Assembly (NCBI GenBank): GCA_041395945.1
Contig: JAWKZN010000001.1
Span: 2,976,001-3,040,000 of the forward strand
Direction of reading: 5' to 3'
From: Pseudomonadales bacterium
GTDB lineage: Bacteria; Pseudomonadota; Gammaproteobacteria; Pseudomonadales; Azotimanducaceae
DNA: 64,000 nt
The notes under the pieces are model-generated. The model saw only the letters and a list, made by a program, of their open reading frames with translations, was not told where the DNA came from and made no database searches. The position numbers and the translations under genes are program-made. Numbering within the stretch: position 1 is the first letter of the stretch; each line of letters begins with the position of its first letter. Below are positions 1 to 9,170 of this stretch, piece by piece.

Positions 1-2206
1 CCCGCTCTTCGACCCGGAACTGCAGGTCGTAGATGCGCAGCGGCAGCTGCCGTATCCGGGTACCGGTGGCATCGAACACCGCATTGGCCAGCGCCGGTGC
101 CACCGTCGGTGTACCGGGCTCCCCGGCGCCACCCCATACCTCACCACTGTTTATCACATGGACTTCGATCTTCGGGGTGTCGTCCATGCGCACCATCGGA
201 TAGTCGTGGAAGTTGCTCTGCTTCACCGCACCGTTTTCGATGCTGATTTCGCCATAGAGGGCGGCGGTGAGTCCGTAGATCACGCCGGATTCCATCTGGG
301 CGGCGATGCCATCGGGACTGACTGCGAAACCCGGGTCCACGACGCAGACCACCCGGTCCACCCGCACCTTGCCGGCGAGCACCTCGATCTCCAGCACCTG
401 GGCAACGATGGTGCCGAAGGAGCGTTGCAGGGCAATGCCCCGGCCCCAGCCTTCGGGCAGCGGCCGATCCCAGCCGGCTTCCGTGGCGGCGCGATCGAGC
501 ACGGTGCGCATGCGCGGTTCCCCTTCGAGCAGCCCGCGACGGTACTGATAGGGATCCGCACCCGCAGCGTGGGCCAGTTCGTCAATGAACGATTCAGTGA
601 AGAAGCTGTGCTGGGAATGATCCACGCTGCGCCAGGGTCCGAAGGGCACGTGGGTAGGACTGGCGAAATCCCGCACATCCAGATTGGCGATGGCGTAGGG
701 AATGTGGGTCGCTTCCGCCGGTTCGTGCTTATCCACGAAATGATTCTGCCAGGCCATGGGCTGACCGGACGCATCCAGCGCAGCCTTGAAGCGGCTCAAC
801 ACCGCAGGGCGGTAACGGTCCTGGCGGATGTCCTCCTCCCGGCTCCAGATCAGCTTCACCGGGTGGCCCGTCTTCTGCGCAATTCGCGCCGCCTGCACCG
901 CATAGTCCGGTTGCGAACGCCTACCGAACCCGCCGCCCAGATACTGGTTGTGCAGTGTCACCTGCTCAGCCGGCAGGTCGAGGGCCTCGGCCACTGCCAT
1001 CTTGAAACCGAGCGGATTCTGCGAGCCTGTCCAGACCTCGCAGCGGCCATCCAGAATGCGTGCCGTGGCATTCAGCGGCTCCATGCACGCATGGGCCAGA
1101 TAGGGCACCCGGTACTCGGCTTCCACCACGCTGTCAGCACTCGAGAAAGCTGCGGCCACATCACCGCGCACCCGGTCCTCATTCCCCTGGCCAGCATCCA
1201 TGTCGCGGCGGAACTGGGCGAAGATGACATCCTGATCGACGTCCTTCGCATGATCATCCGCGAAGGTCGCCTGCACGGCCTGCAGCGCCTGCTCCGCCTG
1301 CCAGTAGCCGTCCGCCACCACCGCGATCGCATCACCCAGGTCCACGACATCCAGCACGCCGGGCATGGCCAGGGCGCGCTGCGGGTCCAGAGAAACCACC
1401 TTGCTGCCGAAGACGGGGGCGCCACGCACCGCGGCGTATTTCATACCGGGGAGCACCACGTCGATTCCGAAAGACGCGCTGCCATCCACCTTCGCCGGGA
1501 TATCCAGGCGGGGCTTCGACTGACCCATGATGGTGAACTGCTCCGGGCGCTTGAGCACAGGGTTCACCGGCGGTGTCAGCGTGCCCGCTAACGCGGCGAA
1601 CTCTGCGAAGGGTGCTCTGCGGTTACTCGCGACGTGCAGGATCTGGCCCGATTGTGCAGTGAGTTCAGATATCGGGACCGACCACTGGCGGGCGGCCGCC
1701 TCGATCAGCAGCTGACGGGCTGCCGCGCCGGCAACCCGCAGTCCATGCACCCCGGTCGCCTGCACCGAGGTACTGCCGCCGGTGATCTGCAGATCCATGG
1801 CTTCAGCGATCTGGATGAAGGCGCCATCCACCGTGGGCATCAGGACCGCCGGTACTTTCATATTCCCGAGCACAAAGCCTTTGCCCAGCGCGTAATTGGC
1901 GAACTCGGGTTCGCCGGGCGCTTCGAGAAATCGGACCAGATCCCAGTCTGCGTCCATTTCATCCGCCAGCATCTGCGAAAGGGCGGTGTGCACACCCTGA
2001 CCCATCTCGGAATGGGGTGCGATCACGGTGATCGTGTTGTCTGCACCGACCTTCACGAAGGTATTGATCAGCGCTTCACCGTCTCCGGTCACCAGCGGTG
2101 CCAGTTTCGAATTGCGATTGCCCGGTCGCAGCGCGACTCCGACGATGAGCGCACCACCGGCGACAGTACCGGCGGCGATGAATCCCCGTCTGGTCCACTT
2201 ACCCAC
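1..2206 (-). CDS. iorB: Isoquinoline 1-oxidoreductase-type molybdenum hydroxylase, large subunit (C-terminus off the window)
   Basis: Large molybdopterin subunit of a periplasmic aldehyde/N-heterocycle hydroxylase of the xanthine-oxidase family. The visible 735 codons begin at a GTG (2206-2204) with GGAGG six bases upstream, and overlap the end of the small-subunit gene by 8 bp. The N-terminus has a twin-arginine motif (TRRGFIAAG, residues 4-12) before a hydrophobic stretch, typical of IorB-type subunits exported folded with cofactor. A GGGFGRR motif near residue 425 is a molybdopterin/substrate-binding loop of this family. The family hydroxylates N-heterocycles or aldehydes using water; electrons pass to the Fe-S subunit and on to a cytochrome. 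The substrate cannot be read from sequence. The gene runs past base 1, so the C-terminus is missing. Confidence 0.9.
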   Translation of the reverse strand, partial: MGKWTRRGFIAAGTVAGGALIVGVALRPGNRNSKLAPLVTGDGEALINTFVKVGADNTITVIAPHSEMGQGVHTALSQMLADEMDADWDLVRFLEAPGEPEFANYALGKGFVLGNMKVPAVLMPTVDGAFIQIAEAMDLQITGGSTSVQATGVHGLRVAGAAARQLLIEAAARQWSVPISELTAQSGQILHVASNRRAPFAEFAALAGTLTPPVNPVLKRPEQFTIMGQSKPRLDIPAKVDGSASFGIDVVLPGMKYAAVRGAPVFGSKVVSLDPQRALAMPGVLDVVDLGDAIAVVADGYWQAEQALQAVQATFADDHAKDVDQDVIFAQFRRDMDAGQGNEDRVRGDVAAAFSSADSVVEAEYRVPYLAHACMEPLNATARILDGRCEVWTGSQNPLGFKMAVAEALDLPAEQVTLHNQYLGGGFGRRSQPDYAVQAARIAQKTGHPVKLIWSREEDIRQDRYRPAVLSRFKAALDASGQPMAWQNHFVDKHEPAEATHIPYAIANLDVRDFASPTHVPFGPWRSVDHSQHSFFTESFIDELAHAAGADPYQYRRGLLEGEPRMRTVLDRAATEAGWDRPLPEGWGRGIALQRSFGTIVAQVLEIEVLAGKVRVDRVVCVVDPGFAVSPDGIAAQMESGVIYGLTAALYGEISIENGAVKQSNFHDYPMVRMDDTPKIEVHVINSGEVWGGAGEPGTPTVAPALANAVFDATGTRIRQLPLRIYDLQFRVEER

Positions 2207-2693
2207 GCTGCACCTCCGGGTCGAATGTCTGCACGCCGGTGAGTTCGCCTGCCGCGCGTTTTATGGCCTTTCTGATGCGCTGATAGGTGCCGCAGCGGCA
2301 GATGTTGCCCTTCATCGCTGCGTTGATGTCCTCATCCGTGGGGGTGGTATTGTCCGCGAGCAGGGCTACCGCGGACATGATCTGACCCGACTGACAGTAG
2401 CCGCACTGGGGTACCTGCTCGGCGACCCAGGCCGCCTGCACGGGATGCAGCTGTTCGCCTTCGGCGATACCTTCGATGGTACGGATCACAGAGCCCGCCG
2501 CGCGCGACACAGGGGTGACACAGGACCGGACGGGTTTACCGTTCAGATGCACGGTGCAGGCGCCACACTGGGCGATGCCGCAGCCGTATTTAGTGCCGGT
2601 GAGCGCGAGCTGCTCGCGGATCACCCACAGCAGCGGGGTGGCAGGGTCCACATCGACCTCATGGTCGGTGCCATTGACGTTCAATCTCAGCAT
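2199..2693 (-). CDS. iorA: Isoquinoline 1-oxidoreductase-type small subunit, [2Fe-2S] protein
   Basis: A 164-residue iron-sulfur subunit that passes electrons from the molybdenum centre of the neighbouring large subunit. It has the two-cluster layout of the family: a plant-type ferredoxin site (C38, C43, C46, C58) and a C-terminal helical cluster site (C97, C100, C132, C134). Length is normal. It is first in a two-gene operon and its stop overlaps the iorB start by 8 bp, implying translational coupling. No FAD subunit lies beside it, which fits IorAB-type enzymes (they donate to cytochromes) rather than the three-subunit Cox-type enzyme encoded at 16.4-20.1 kb. It has no signal peptide, consistent with export together with the Tat-bearing large subunit. 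Confidence 0.92.
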   Translation of the reverse strand: MLRLNVNGTDHEVDVDPATPLLWVIREQLALTGTKYGCGIAQCGACTVHLNGKPVRSCVTPVSRAAGSVIRTIEGIAEGEQLHPVQAAWVAEQVPQCGYCQSGQIMSAVALLADNTTPTDEDINAAMKGNICRCGTYQRIRKAIKRAAGELTGVQTFDPEVQRG

Positions 2694-3160
2694 GGTGGTT
2701 CCGGTAAGCAGAGGTGTTACCCAAGGTAACGCTAATGCCGGCGGTGGTGCAAGAATCCACCCACAAGCTTCGGCTTTCTGTCCTGACCCGTCTTACCTCA
2801 TGTGCCTCGAGGTCGCGCGGCGCGGAGCCTGCCTGAGGTCCGGGGGCGCTGCTGGCCTGGCAGACCATCGGCGGGAGCCTTCCAGGTGAACGCACTCTGC
2901 CCTGATTGCGGAGATTTACGATCCGAACTCTGTTCAGAAACCAGCTTCCGGACACACCCTGAGACATCTGCTGTTCATGTCGTGAATCCACCGGATCACT
3001 GAATCTCGTAACAAGCTTGTTATCTTTGTATACTCCTTCACGGGAGAGGCTGAGATCAAGGAGCGCCGGCAGATTGCCTATAAAGCCTGTCGAATCATCT
3101 GCATTACCTTCCTTTCATCCTTCTTCATCAAGCTAATAACGCGAAATGAGAGGATATCCT
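2694..3160. other. Intergenic region between divergent genes
   Basis: About 470 bp between iorA (leftward) and a secreted-protein gene (rightward). The first 300 bp show no ORF with a credible start or family resemblance. The last 160 bp become AT-richer and hold a perfect 14-bp palindrome and a TATACT -10-like hexamer, listed separately. No RNA gene seen. Confidence 0.5.
3009..3034 (+). promoter_or_regulatory. Palindromic operator and -10 element
   Basis: TAACAAGCTTGTTA (3009-3022) is a perfect 14-bp palindrome, followed seven bases later by TATACT (3029-3034), a good sigma-70 -10 hexamer. The palindrome would overlap the -35/spacer region, so a dimeric repressor bound there could block the secreted-protein gene that starts 127 bp downstream. 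The regulator is unknown. Confidence 0.4.
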
Positions 3161-3937
3161 GTGAAGATAACGAATCGACTAAAGAAAACAATGGTGTTTT
3201 CGACACTACCGATCCTGGTGGCTGCGGGTTTCAGCGCAAACGCTGCTGAACCACCGCAGACACCGGTCATGGAAACCTACACCTGTAACTTTAACGCCGG
3301 AAAAGGCATGAAGGATCTGCTGGCTGCCCGGGACTACTACGTCAGACAGGCAGATAAGGCTGGCATCAAGCTGGGCGCGTCTTACCTTTTGTCACTGTTC
3401 AAGGGAAATCTGCCTTTTGAGATGGTGTGGATGACTCCGCACAGCAGTCTGGCTGCCTTCGCAGCCGCGACAGAAGCAGAAACCGCGTCAGCGGATATGG
3501 CAGACGTGGGGGCCCGTTTCGATGCGGTGGTTGACTGTTCCGCAGGTCTCAACAATCTGACTACTGTGTTCCAACGCGATGGCTATACGCCCGATGGTAA
3601 GCCGGGTTTCGTTTCAGCCTTTGCCTGCAGTTCCAACTCCGGTTTCGGGCCTGAAGACTGGCAGGACCTTCGTAGCCACATCGCAGACGTACTCGGTAGC
3701 CTGGGCGGTAACGCCCCGAACGCGATGTTCATGATGAATCCCATAACTCAGGGGCCAACCTCCGCTGATGCGATATTACTCGCAGCAAACGACAGCGTCT
3801 CATCCTGGGCACAATTCACCAGTGCAGTACGTGCCAGCCCTGGTGGACCGAGCCTTGGTCGCCATTTCCGGGCTGTGGCCGATTGCGATCTGGCATTGTG
3901 GTATTCGCAACGGGTGATTGCACCGGCGGCCGAATAG
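3161..3937 (+). CDS. Secreted protein of unknown function
   Basis: Exported protein of 258 residues. The GTG at 3161 is preferred because GAGAGG lies seven bases upstream; an in-frame ATG at 3146 has no ribosome-binding site. Residues 1-28 form a Sec signal peptide (basic KITNRLKK, hydrophobic core, cleavage after ANA). The mature part has two similar halves, each with a cysteine near its start (ETYTCNF, FACSSNSG) and a later Asp-Cys (VVDCSAG, VADCDLA). This suggests an internal duplication of a domain of about 110 residues, each half with one disulfide. I do not recognise the family. It stands alone with its own promoter region. Confidence 0.75.
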   Translation: MKITNRLKKTMVFSTLPILVAAGFSANAAEPPQTPVMETYTCNFNAGKGMKDLLAARDYYVRQADKAGIKLGASYLLSLFKGNLPFEMVWMTPHSSLAAFAAATEAETASADMADVGARFDAVVDCSAGLNNLTTVFQRDGYTPDGKPGFVSAFACSSNSGFGPEDWQDLRSHIADVLGSLGGNAPNAMFMMNPITQGPTSADAILLAANDSVSSWAQFTSAVRASPGGPSLGRHFRAVADCDLALWYSQRVIAPAAE

Positions 3938-3961
3938 GAATCGATTACACGCCATCAGATT

Positions 3962-3996
3962 TCTGCATCGTGGAAAACCTAAATCAGCGATGCAGA
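3962..3996 (+). terminator. Hairpin after the secreted-protein gene
   Basis: Nine-base perfect stem (TCTGCATCG at 3962-3970 with its complement at 3988-3996) and a 17-base loop, 24 bp after the stop codon. There is no T-run, so it may protect the 3' end rather than terminate transcription. Confidence 0.3.
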
Positions 3997-4138
3997 GATT
4001 GGGATACTGGCTGAAACAGAGGGAGTATTGACCAGCACCGTGTTAGAACGGTGAGCCACTGGTAGGTATTCTCAATCGAGAATCGGGCAGGGCATCGGGA
4101 CTGTCCAGTGTCGCTCGAAACCGTTTCGAGAAACTGTT

Positions 4139-4621
4139 TCAGCCTTCCCCGGCTTCTCCAGCACGGTAGATCGTGTACACGAATATCGGAATATCCAGGT
4201 CGCCGAGATGATTATCCAGCAGCGGCCGAACCTCCTCCCAGCTCAGCCCGCCGACCCCGGTGGCAAGCCTTGGCAGTGCCACGCTCGTAAAGCCTTCGGC
4301 CTCGATCAGATGGCGCAGGTTACGTAACGCCGTGTTCACATTGTGCGTCGTCGCCGGCCCCGGGTGGGACTGTTTCGACTCGGGCGCCTCCTGGGTCATG
4401 AGATTCACGATGCACCTGCCATCGGCGCCTGCCCAGGTCCACAGCTCTCCGGACTTTGGATGCGAGAGCTGGCAGTAATGGCGGAAGTCCTTGGCCATCG
4501 CCGGGTAGCGTTCACGCAGACTCAGCGCAAGTCCCTGGTTGAAATGGTCTCCGGGTGCCACGCCGTGGGCGATGACCTGCGCGCTGCTGAGCAGAATGTC
4601 GCCGGAAACTTCCTGAATCAT
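4139..4621 (-). CDS. Macro-domain protein (ADP-ribose-binding fold)
   Basis: A 160-residue stand-alone macro domain, the fold that binds or hydrolyses ADP-ribose and O-acetyl-ADP-ribose. Typical features are the N-terminal GDILLSSAQVIAHGVAPGD segment, the central asparagine-containing loop and the glycine-rich LPRLATGVGGLSWEEV motif. The reading frame extends upstream, but the ATG at 4621 starts just before the conserved fold (IQEVSGDIL) and has GGGATGA upstream, so it is preferred. The loop N-V-N-T-A-L-R-N-L is family-like. No toxin or sirtuin gene lies beside it, so this is probably a housekeeping ADP-ribose phosphatase or de-ADP-ribosylase. The exact substrate is unknown. Confidence 0.85.
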   Translation of the reverse strand: MIQEVSGDILLSSAQVIAHGVAPGDHFNQGLALSLRERYPAMAKDFRHYCQLSHPKSGELWTWAGADGRCIVNLMTQEAPESKQSHPGPATTHNVNTALRNLRHLIEAEGFTSVALPRLATGVGGLSWEEVRPLLDNHLGDLDIPIFVYTIYRAGEAGEG

Positions 4622-4845
4622 CCAATCATCCCGTTTGCAGAATAATAATGAAGCATCATTGATCACCTGCGTGAGCCCGCCAATAGTGGGATCCCACGGC
4701 TGTACGGGATGCCTGCGCACCTCCGAGCAGCAACTCTGCTGCGCCCTGTGACATCTATCAGGATCAGAATGGGCAGGATCGGGACTTGAACTCTCGTTGA
4801 GTGCCAGCGACCATGCAGACATCGCCACCATCGGACGACCCGAAC

Positions 4846-5616
4846 ATGACCCAGTCCACCCAAGAAGAAGCCGTCCTGGTCGAAAGACGGGATCGTGTCA
4901 TGATCATCACGCTGAATCGCCCGGAAGCAATGAATGCGATCAATGGAGCGCTGTCCCACGGGCTCCTGAACGCAGTGCAGGAGCTCAACGAAGACAAGTC
5001 GCTGACGGCGGGCATCATCACCGGCAGCGGTCGCGGATTCTGCGCCGGTATGGATCTCAAAGCGTTCGCACGGGGCGAAGACATCGGTCCACTCACCACC
5101 TTCATACGCGAAGGCAGCTCGAAACCGCTGATCGCTGCCATTGAAGGCTTTGCACTTGCAGGCGGTTGCGAGATCGCGCTGACCTGCGATCTGCTGGTTG
5201 CCTCGAGGGGGGCCAAGATCGGTATTCGCGAGGTGAAAGTGGGACTCTTCGCAGCAGCCGGTGGCGTCTTTCGTCTGCCCGCGAGGGTCGGCTATACCCG
5301 GGCCATGGAGATGGCGATCACAGGTGAGCCGATCACCGCAGAAGTAGCGATGGCATCCGGCATGCTCAGTGAGCTGACAGAGCCAGGTGGCGCGCTGGCA
5401 GCCGCCATCGGATGGGCGAATCGGATCGCTGAAAATGCGCCACTGGCTGTCGCAGCGTCGAAGTCGCTGGTGCGCGCCGTCGCCCAGGGGTACGACGAAG
5501 AAACGCTGTGGAAAATGCAGGAGCCCTTCTCCCGCAAGGTGTTCAGCTCCAACGACGCCAAGGAAGGACCGAAGGCGTTTGCCGAAAAACGTGCACCGAA
5601 CTGGACGGGCAGCTGA
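4846..5616 (+). CDS. Enoyl-CoA hydratase/isomerase (crotonase) family protein
   Basis: A 256-residue crotonase-fold acyl-CoA enzyme. The oxyanion-hole segments are clear: GFCAGMDLKAF and EGFALAGGCEIALTCDLLVAS. The first glutamate position is kept (REVKVGL), but the second, usually in the GAGG-type loop, reads AAAGG, so it may be an isomerase or another crotonase rather than a classical hydratase. Upstream in-frame starts exist at 4801 (GTG) and 4813; 4846 fits the family N-terminus best (MTQSTQEEAVLVERRDRV). It is followed 161 bp later by a CoA-transferase on the same strand. The pair suggests a carnitine-like or fatty/aromatic acyl-CoA pathway; this is inference. Confidence 0.85.
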   Translation: MTQSTQEEAVLVERRDRVMIITLNRPEAMNAINGALSHGLLNAVQELNEDKSLTAGIITGSGRGFCAGMDLKAFARGEDIGPLTTFIREGSSKPLIAAIEGFALAGGCEIALTCDLLVASRGAKIGIREVKVGLFAAAGGVFRLPARVGYTRAMEMAITGEPITAEVAMASGMLSELTEPGGALAAAIGWANRIAENAPLAVAASKSLVRAVAQGYDEETLWKMQEPFSRKVFSSNDAKEGPKAFAEKRAPNWTGS

Positions 5617-5777
5617 TGTCGACGCGCGATGATTCCTGCAGCCGCCCGTTTCACGGCTGCTGATCCAGGCCGCACACCCAGCTCGATCGACGCGACCCCG
5701 CCTCTCACACCCCCCGCGCTTGCCAACGGCCTCACCTTGCGGGACCCTCCCCCGACCTGAGTCCACTGAGAGCTGAC

Positions 5778-6953
5778 ATGGCACCCCTCGAAGGCATCAC
5801 CATCATCGAATTCTCTACCATGATCACCGCCTCGCTGGCTGCCATGATGGCGGCCGAGCAGGGTGCGCGAGTGATCAAGATAGAGCCCGTCGAGACCGGC
5901 GATCCCATGCGCGGGATCGGCACAAGCAAGGCGGGCATGTCGGGGCTGTTTGCAAACTGCAATCGCGGCAAGGAATCTGTGCGTCTGGATCTGAAGGATC
6001 CTCGCGGCCAGGCACTGGCCGCGCAACTGTCCAGGGACGCCGATGTGGTGATCCACAACTTCCGCCCGGGTGTGATGGACGGGCTGGGCCTCGGCAGTGA
6101 TGCCTTGCGGGCCGCCAATCCCAGACTCATCTATGTTGCCATCACCGGCTTTGGCACCCAGGGTCCGCTGGCAAATGCTCCCGCCTACGATCCGGTGGTG
6201 CAGGCGCATGCGGGTATCGCGGCGAGTCAGGGCCGTGAGACCCCGGCCTTCGTACGCAACCTGATGTGCGACAAAATCACCGCGTATACCGCCTGTCAGG
6301 CACTGACCGCGGCGCTGTTTCAGCGGGAGCGAACGGATACGGGACAGCACATCGATCTCTCCATGCTCGACTCGAGTCTGTTCTTCCTGTTCCCGGATGC
6401 TTTCATGAATCACACCCTGCTCGACGAAGACGCCGTCTTCCAGCCGCTGCTCGCCGATCTCCTTTATGAACTCACGCTCACCAGCGATGGGGCGGTGACC
6501 ATCTCCGCCAGCACACCCGCGCAGCGCATGGGCGTGTATCGCGCGCTCGGCAAGGAGGAGATGGCCACTGACCCGAGATTTTCCACGCTGCCGGAACTGA
6601 TGAAGAACATGGCCGAATACCGCGGCCTGATGGCGGCCGCCTTCGCCGCGCTGGACACTGAAACACTGCTGACTCGACTGGCAGACAATGATGTGCCCTG
6701 CGCGCGCTGCCTGACGAAGGAAGAAGTGCTCACCGATGCTCAGGTGGCCGCAAACGGCACCCTCGACGAAACCCGCCATCCGCACCTCGGCAGAATCCGG
6801 CGGGTGCGTTCACCCGCGAAATTCGGTGGCGATCGACTGCCGGCAGCTTCCGACAGTCCTGCACATGGTGAGCACACACGACGGGTGCTGGCTGCCGCCG
6901 GACTCGAGAGCACCGAAATCGACGCGCTCACCCGGGCCGGTGTGGTGGCCTGA
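5778..6953 (+). CDS. CaiB/BaiF family (class III) CoA transferase
   Basis: A 391-residue class III CoA transferase, which moves CoA between acyl groups through an aspartyl-CoA intermediate. The N-terminal LEGITIIEFSTMITASLAAMMAAEQGA and the RGKESVRLDLKDP segment are family hallmarks, and the catalytic aspartate is expected at D165 (NLMCDKITAYTACQAL). Length is normal. The ATG at 5778 has GAGAG nearby. It lies after the crotonase gene and only 32 bp before a DUF885 lipoprotein gene, so the three may be co-transcribed. The acyl substrate cannot be told from sequence. Confidence 0.92.
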   Translation: MAPLEGITIIEFSTMITASLAAMMAAEQGARVIKIEPVETGDPMRGIGTSKAGMSGLFANCNRGKESVRLDLKDPRGQALAAQLSRDADVVIHNFRPGVMDGLGLGSDALRAANPRLIYVAITGFGTQGPLANAPAYDPVVQAHAGIAASQGRETPAFVRNLMCDKITAYTACQALTAALFQRERTDTGQHIDLSMLDSSLFFLFPDAFMNHTLLDEDAVFQPLLADLLYELTLTSDGAVTISASTPAQRMGVYRALGKEEMATDPRFSTLPELMKNMAEYRGLMAAAFAALDTETLLTRLADNDVPCARCLTKEEVLTDAQVAANGTLDETRHPHLGRIRRVRSPAKFGGDRLPAASDSPAHGEHTRRVLAAAGLESTEIDALTRAGVVA

Positions 6954-6985
6954 GTGCAATGCGGCCTGTGAAAAGGACCAGTCCA

Positions 6986-8860
6986 ATGATCAGAACCACG
7001 GCCGCGGCGCTGTTGTTTCTCACCCTGGGTGCCTGCCAGCAGGAAGTCCCTGCGGACAATGGCGCAGCACCTCACACCTCGACAACGCAAGCCGCAGCAA
7101 CCCGGACCGAAACAGAACGTCTCAACGACTGGTTCGACGTCCGCTTCGAAGAGCGGCTGATGATGAGCCCCACTGCACTGACACAGCTCGCGCGCAAAGA
7201 ACGCTACGATGAATATGATGATCTGAGTGAAGCGGAAGGCGACCGCCAGCTCGAGTGGCTGGGCAGAAGCGTCGCGGAACTCAGATCGAATTTCGACTAC
7301 GATGCCCTCGAAGCAGAAGCAAAAACTTCATATGACCTGTGGATCTACCAGTACGAATCCGCGCTGGAAGCCCGGAAATTCCGTCGCAGGAGTTACGTGT
7401 TCACCCAGATGCAGGGCGCCCAGTCCGGCGCAGCCCAGTTCCTGATCCGGTTCCACAAAGTGGACGACGAAAGCGATATGCGCGCCTATATCCAGCGAAT
7501 CGGCGGCATCTCCCGAGGCATTTCGCAACTTCTCGAACGGGCGAAGCTGCATGCCGCCGAAGGCGTGCGCCCACCGGCGTTCGCCTACGAAGCCGTAATC
7601 GAAGAAGCAACCGCCCTCGTCACCGGCGCGCCGTTCACCAGCGATGGCGAGGATGCGCCGCTGTGGGCGGATGCGAACTCCAAAATTGATGCACTGCGCG
7701 AATCGAACAGTATCGATGAGACGACGGCGCAGGCACTGCGTGCGGGAGTGCGTGAGGCTCTGCTGTCTCAGTTTGCGCCCAGCTATCAGGGGCTCATCGA
7801 CTGGTTCAACACCGACATCGACAACGCCGATGAGCGCGCCCGCGGCGTCGCCGCTCTGCCGGACGGCGACGCCTACTATCGGCAGCGCCTGAAAGCCATG
7901 ACCACGACCGATCTCAATCCGGAAGAAATACACGAGATCGGACTGCGGGAAGTCGAGCGCATCACCGGTGAGATGGAAGCGATCCGCAAACGGGTCGGCT
8001 TTCAGGGCAATCTCCAGGAGTTCTTCGCCTTCCTGAAAACAGATGATCAGTTCTACTATCCGAACACAGACAGCGGCCGGCAGGCTTATATTGACGACAC
8101 GGAAGCCTACCTCGCCTTCATCAGCAGACGCCTGCCCGACTATTTCGGCCTCCTCCCGAAAGCCGATCTGGTGGTGAAGCGGGTGGAAGCCTTCCGCGAA
8201 CAGGACGGCGCCGCCCAGCATTATTCCCGTGGCGCGCCGGATGGTTCGCGGCCCGGTGTGTACTACGCCCATCTCTCGGACATGCGCGCCATGCCGAAAT
8301 CCCAGATGGAAGCCGTCGCCTATCACGAGGGCAACCCCGGGCATCACATGCAGATCTCCATCGCTCAGGAGCTCACGAGTGTGCCCCGGTTCCGAACACA
8401 GTCGTTCTACACGGCATTCACGGAGGGCTGGGGACTTTATGCGGAGCAGCTCGCGAAGGAAATGGGCGCGTATCAGGACGATTATTCCGATTTCGGCAGG
8501 CTCACCACCGAGATCTGGCGCGCAGTGCGCCTGGTGGTGGATACCGGTCTGCACGCCAAGGGCTGGACCGAGGAAGGGGCCGTCGCCTACTTCAGAGCCA
8601 ACACCGCCATCGCCGATGGTGCCGCCCGGTCAGAAGTGCGTCGCTACCTGGTGTGGCCCGGTCAGGCCACCGCCTACAAGATCGGCATGATGAAGATCCT
8701 CGAGCTGCGCGAATATGCACGCAAGGCGCTAGGCGATCGTTTCGACATCCGGGCATTCCACGATGTAGTGCTGGGTGGTGGCGCTATGCCGCTGCAGATA
8801 CTCGAGCGGCGGGTGCGGGAGTGGGTGGAGGCATTCGAAGACGAGACATTGGCTGAGTAG
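6986..8860 (+). CDS. DUF885 family lipoprotein, putative metallopeptidase
   Basis: A 624-residue DUF885 protein, a family of predicted zinc-dependent hydrolases. The start at 6986 gives a lipoprotein signal peptide (MIRTTAAALLFLTLGAC, lipobox LGAC) with AAAGGA upstream; an in-frame ATG at 6959 would spoil the signal. The diagnostic AYHEGNPGHHMQ motif lies near residue 447 and supplies probable metal ligands (HE...HH), with the downstream FTEGWGLYAEQLA segment providing a further glutamate. It is probably anchored on the periplasmic side of the envelope. It follows the CoA transferase by 32 bp. A strong palindromic repeat starts nine bases after its stop. Confidence 0.9.
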   Translation: MIRTTAAALLFLTLGACQQEVPADNGAAPHTSTTQAAATRTETERLNDWFDVRFEERLMMSPTALTQLARKERYDEYDDLSEAEGDRQLEWLGRSVAELRSNFDYDALEAEAKTSYDLWIYQYESALEARKFRRRSYVFTQMQGAQSGAAQFLIRFHKVDDESDMRAYIQRIGGISRGISQLLERAKLHAAEGVRPPAFAYEAVIEEATALVTGAPFTSDGEDAPLWADANSKIDALRESNSIDETTAQALRAGVREALLSQFAPSYQGLIDWFNTDIDNADERARGVAALPDGDAYYRQRLKAMTTTDLNPEEIHEIGLREVERITGEMEAIRKRVGFQGNLQEFFAFLKTDDQFYYPNTDSGRQAYIDDTEAYLAFISRRLPDYFGLLPKADLVVKRVEAFREQDGAAQHYSRGAPDGSRPGVYYAHLSDMRAMPKSQMEAVAYHEGNPGHHMQISIAQELTSVPRFRTQSFYTAFTEGWGLYAEQLAKEMGAYQDDYSDFGRLTTEIWRAVRLVVDTGLHAKGWTEEGAVAYFRANTAIADGAARSEVRRYLVWPGQATAYKIGMMKILELREYARKALGDRFDIRAFHDVVLGGGAMPLQILERRVREWVEAFEDETLAE

Positions 8861-8868
8861 TGATCCAC

Positions 8869-9008
8869 ATGCGGGGGTGGGGCGGGGTATGGCGGACCTC
8901 GCTCCGGCGCTCCGCGCTGCCCGCCTCAACCGACCAGCCCCGAGGCGGGTCTGTTCGGCGTCGTTGGCGTCGCTACACGGTCCGCCATACCCCGCCCCAC
9001 ACCCGCAT
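8869..9008 (-). repeat. Palindromic repeat, copy C (signature GTGTAGCG ... GAGCGAGG)
   Basis: A 140-bp element bounded by 30-bp inverted arms (8869-8898 and 8979-9008) with one mismatch. Read on the minus strand it runs arm, GGACC, GTGTAGCG, a spacer, a perfect 8-bp hairpin (CCCGCCTC/GAGGCGGG), a spacer, GAGCGAGG, TCC, arm. The same internal order occurs in copies A (9171-9582) and B (about 37041-37185), although the outer arms differ in sequence. It begins nine bases after the DUF885 gene and could also act as a transcript 3' end. Confidence 0.8.
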
Positions 9009-9170
9009 CTGCAGCGCGCTTCCGAGTCCGCCTCAGAATCTGTGTTCTTTCCTTTCGAGCGTTCCTCATCCAGTCAGTCGCCCGTGGATTGGGAATAATG
9101 AGCACGTGCGAATTCTTACGAAGCGAGATATCGGGGGAGGATGGATAACGAGCACCGGAAGGCTGTAGCG

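Noticed and set aside
158..1591. Long plus-strand open frame of 477 codons
   Set aside because: It lies opposite the iorB gene, which has clear family motifs; the plus-strand product is histidine/arginine-rich shadow sequence.
4770..4805. tRNA-like string GGGACTTGAACTCTCG, resembling the T-arm of a tRNA read on the minus strand
   Set aside because: The five-base T stem does not pair and no acceptor, anticodon or D arm can be built around it.
5292..6785. Long minus-strand frame of 497 codons
   Set aside because: It is antisense to the crotonase and CoA-transferase genes, and its composition is that of a GC-rich shadow frame.
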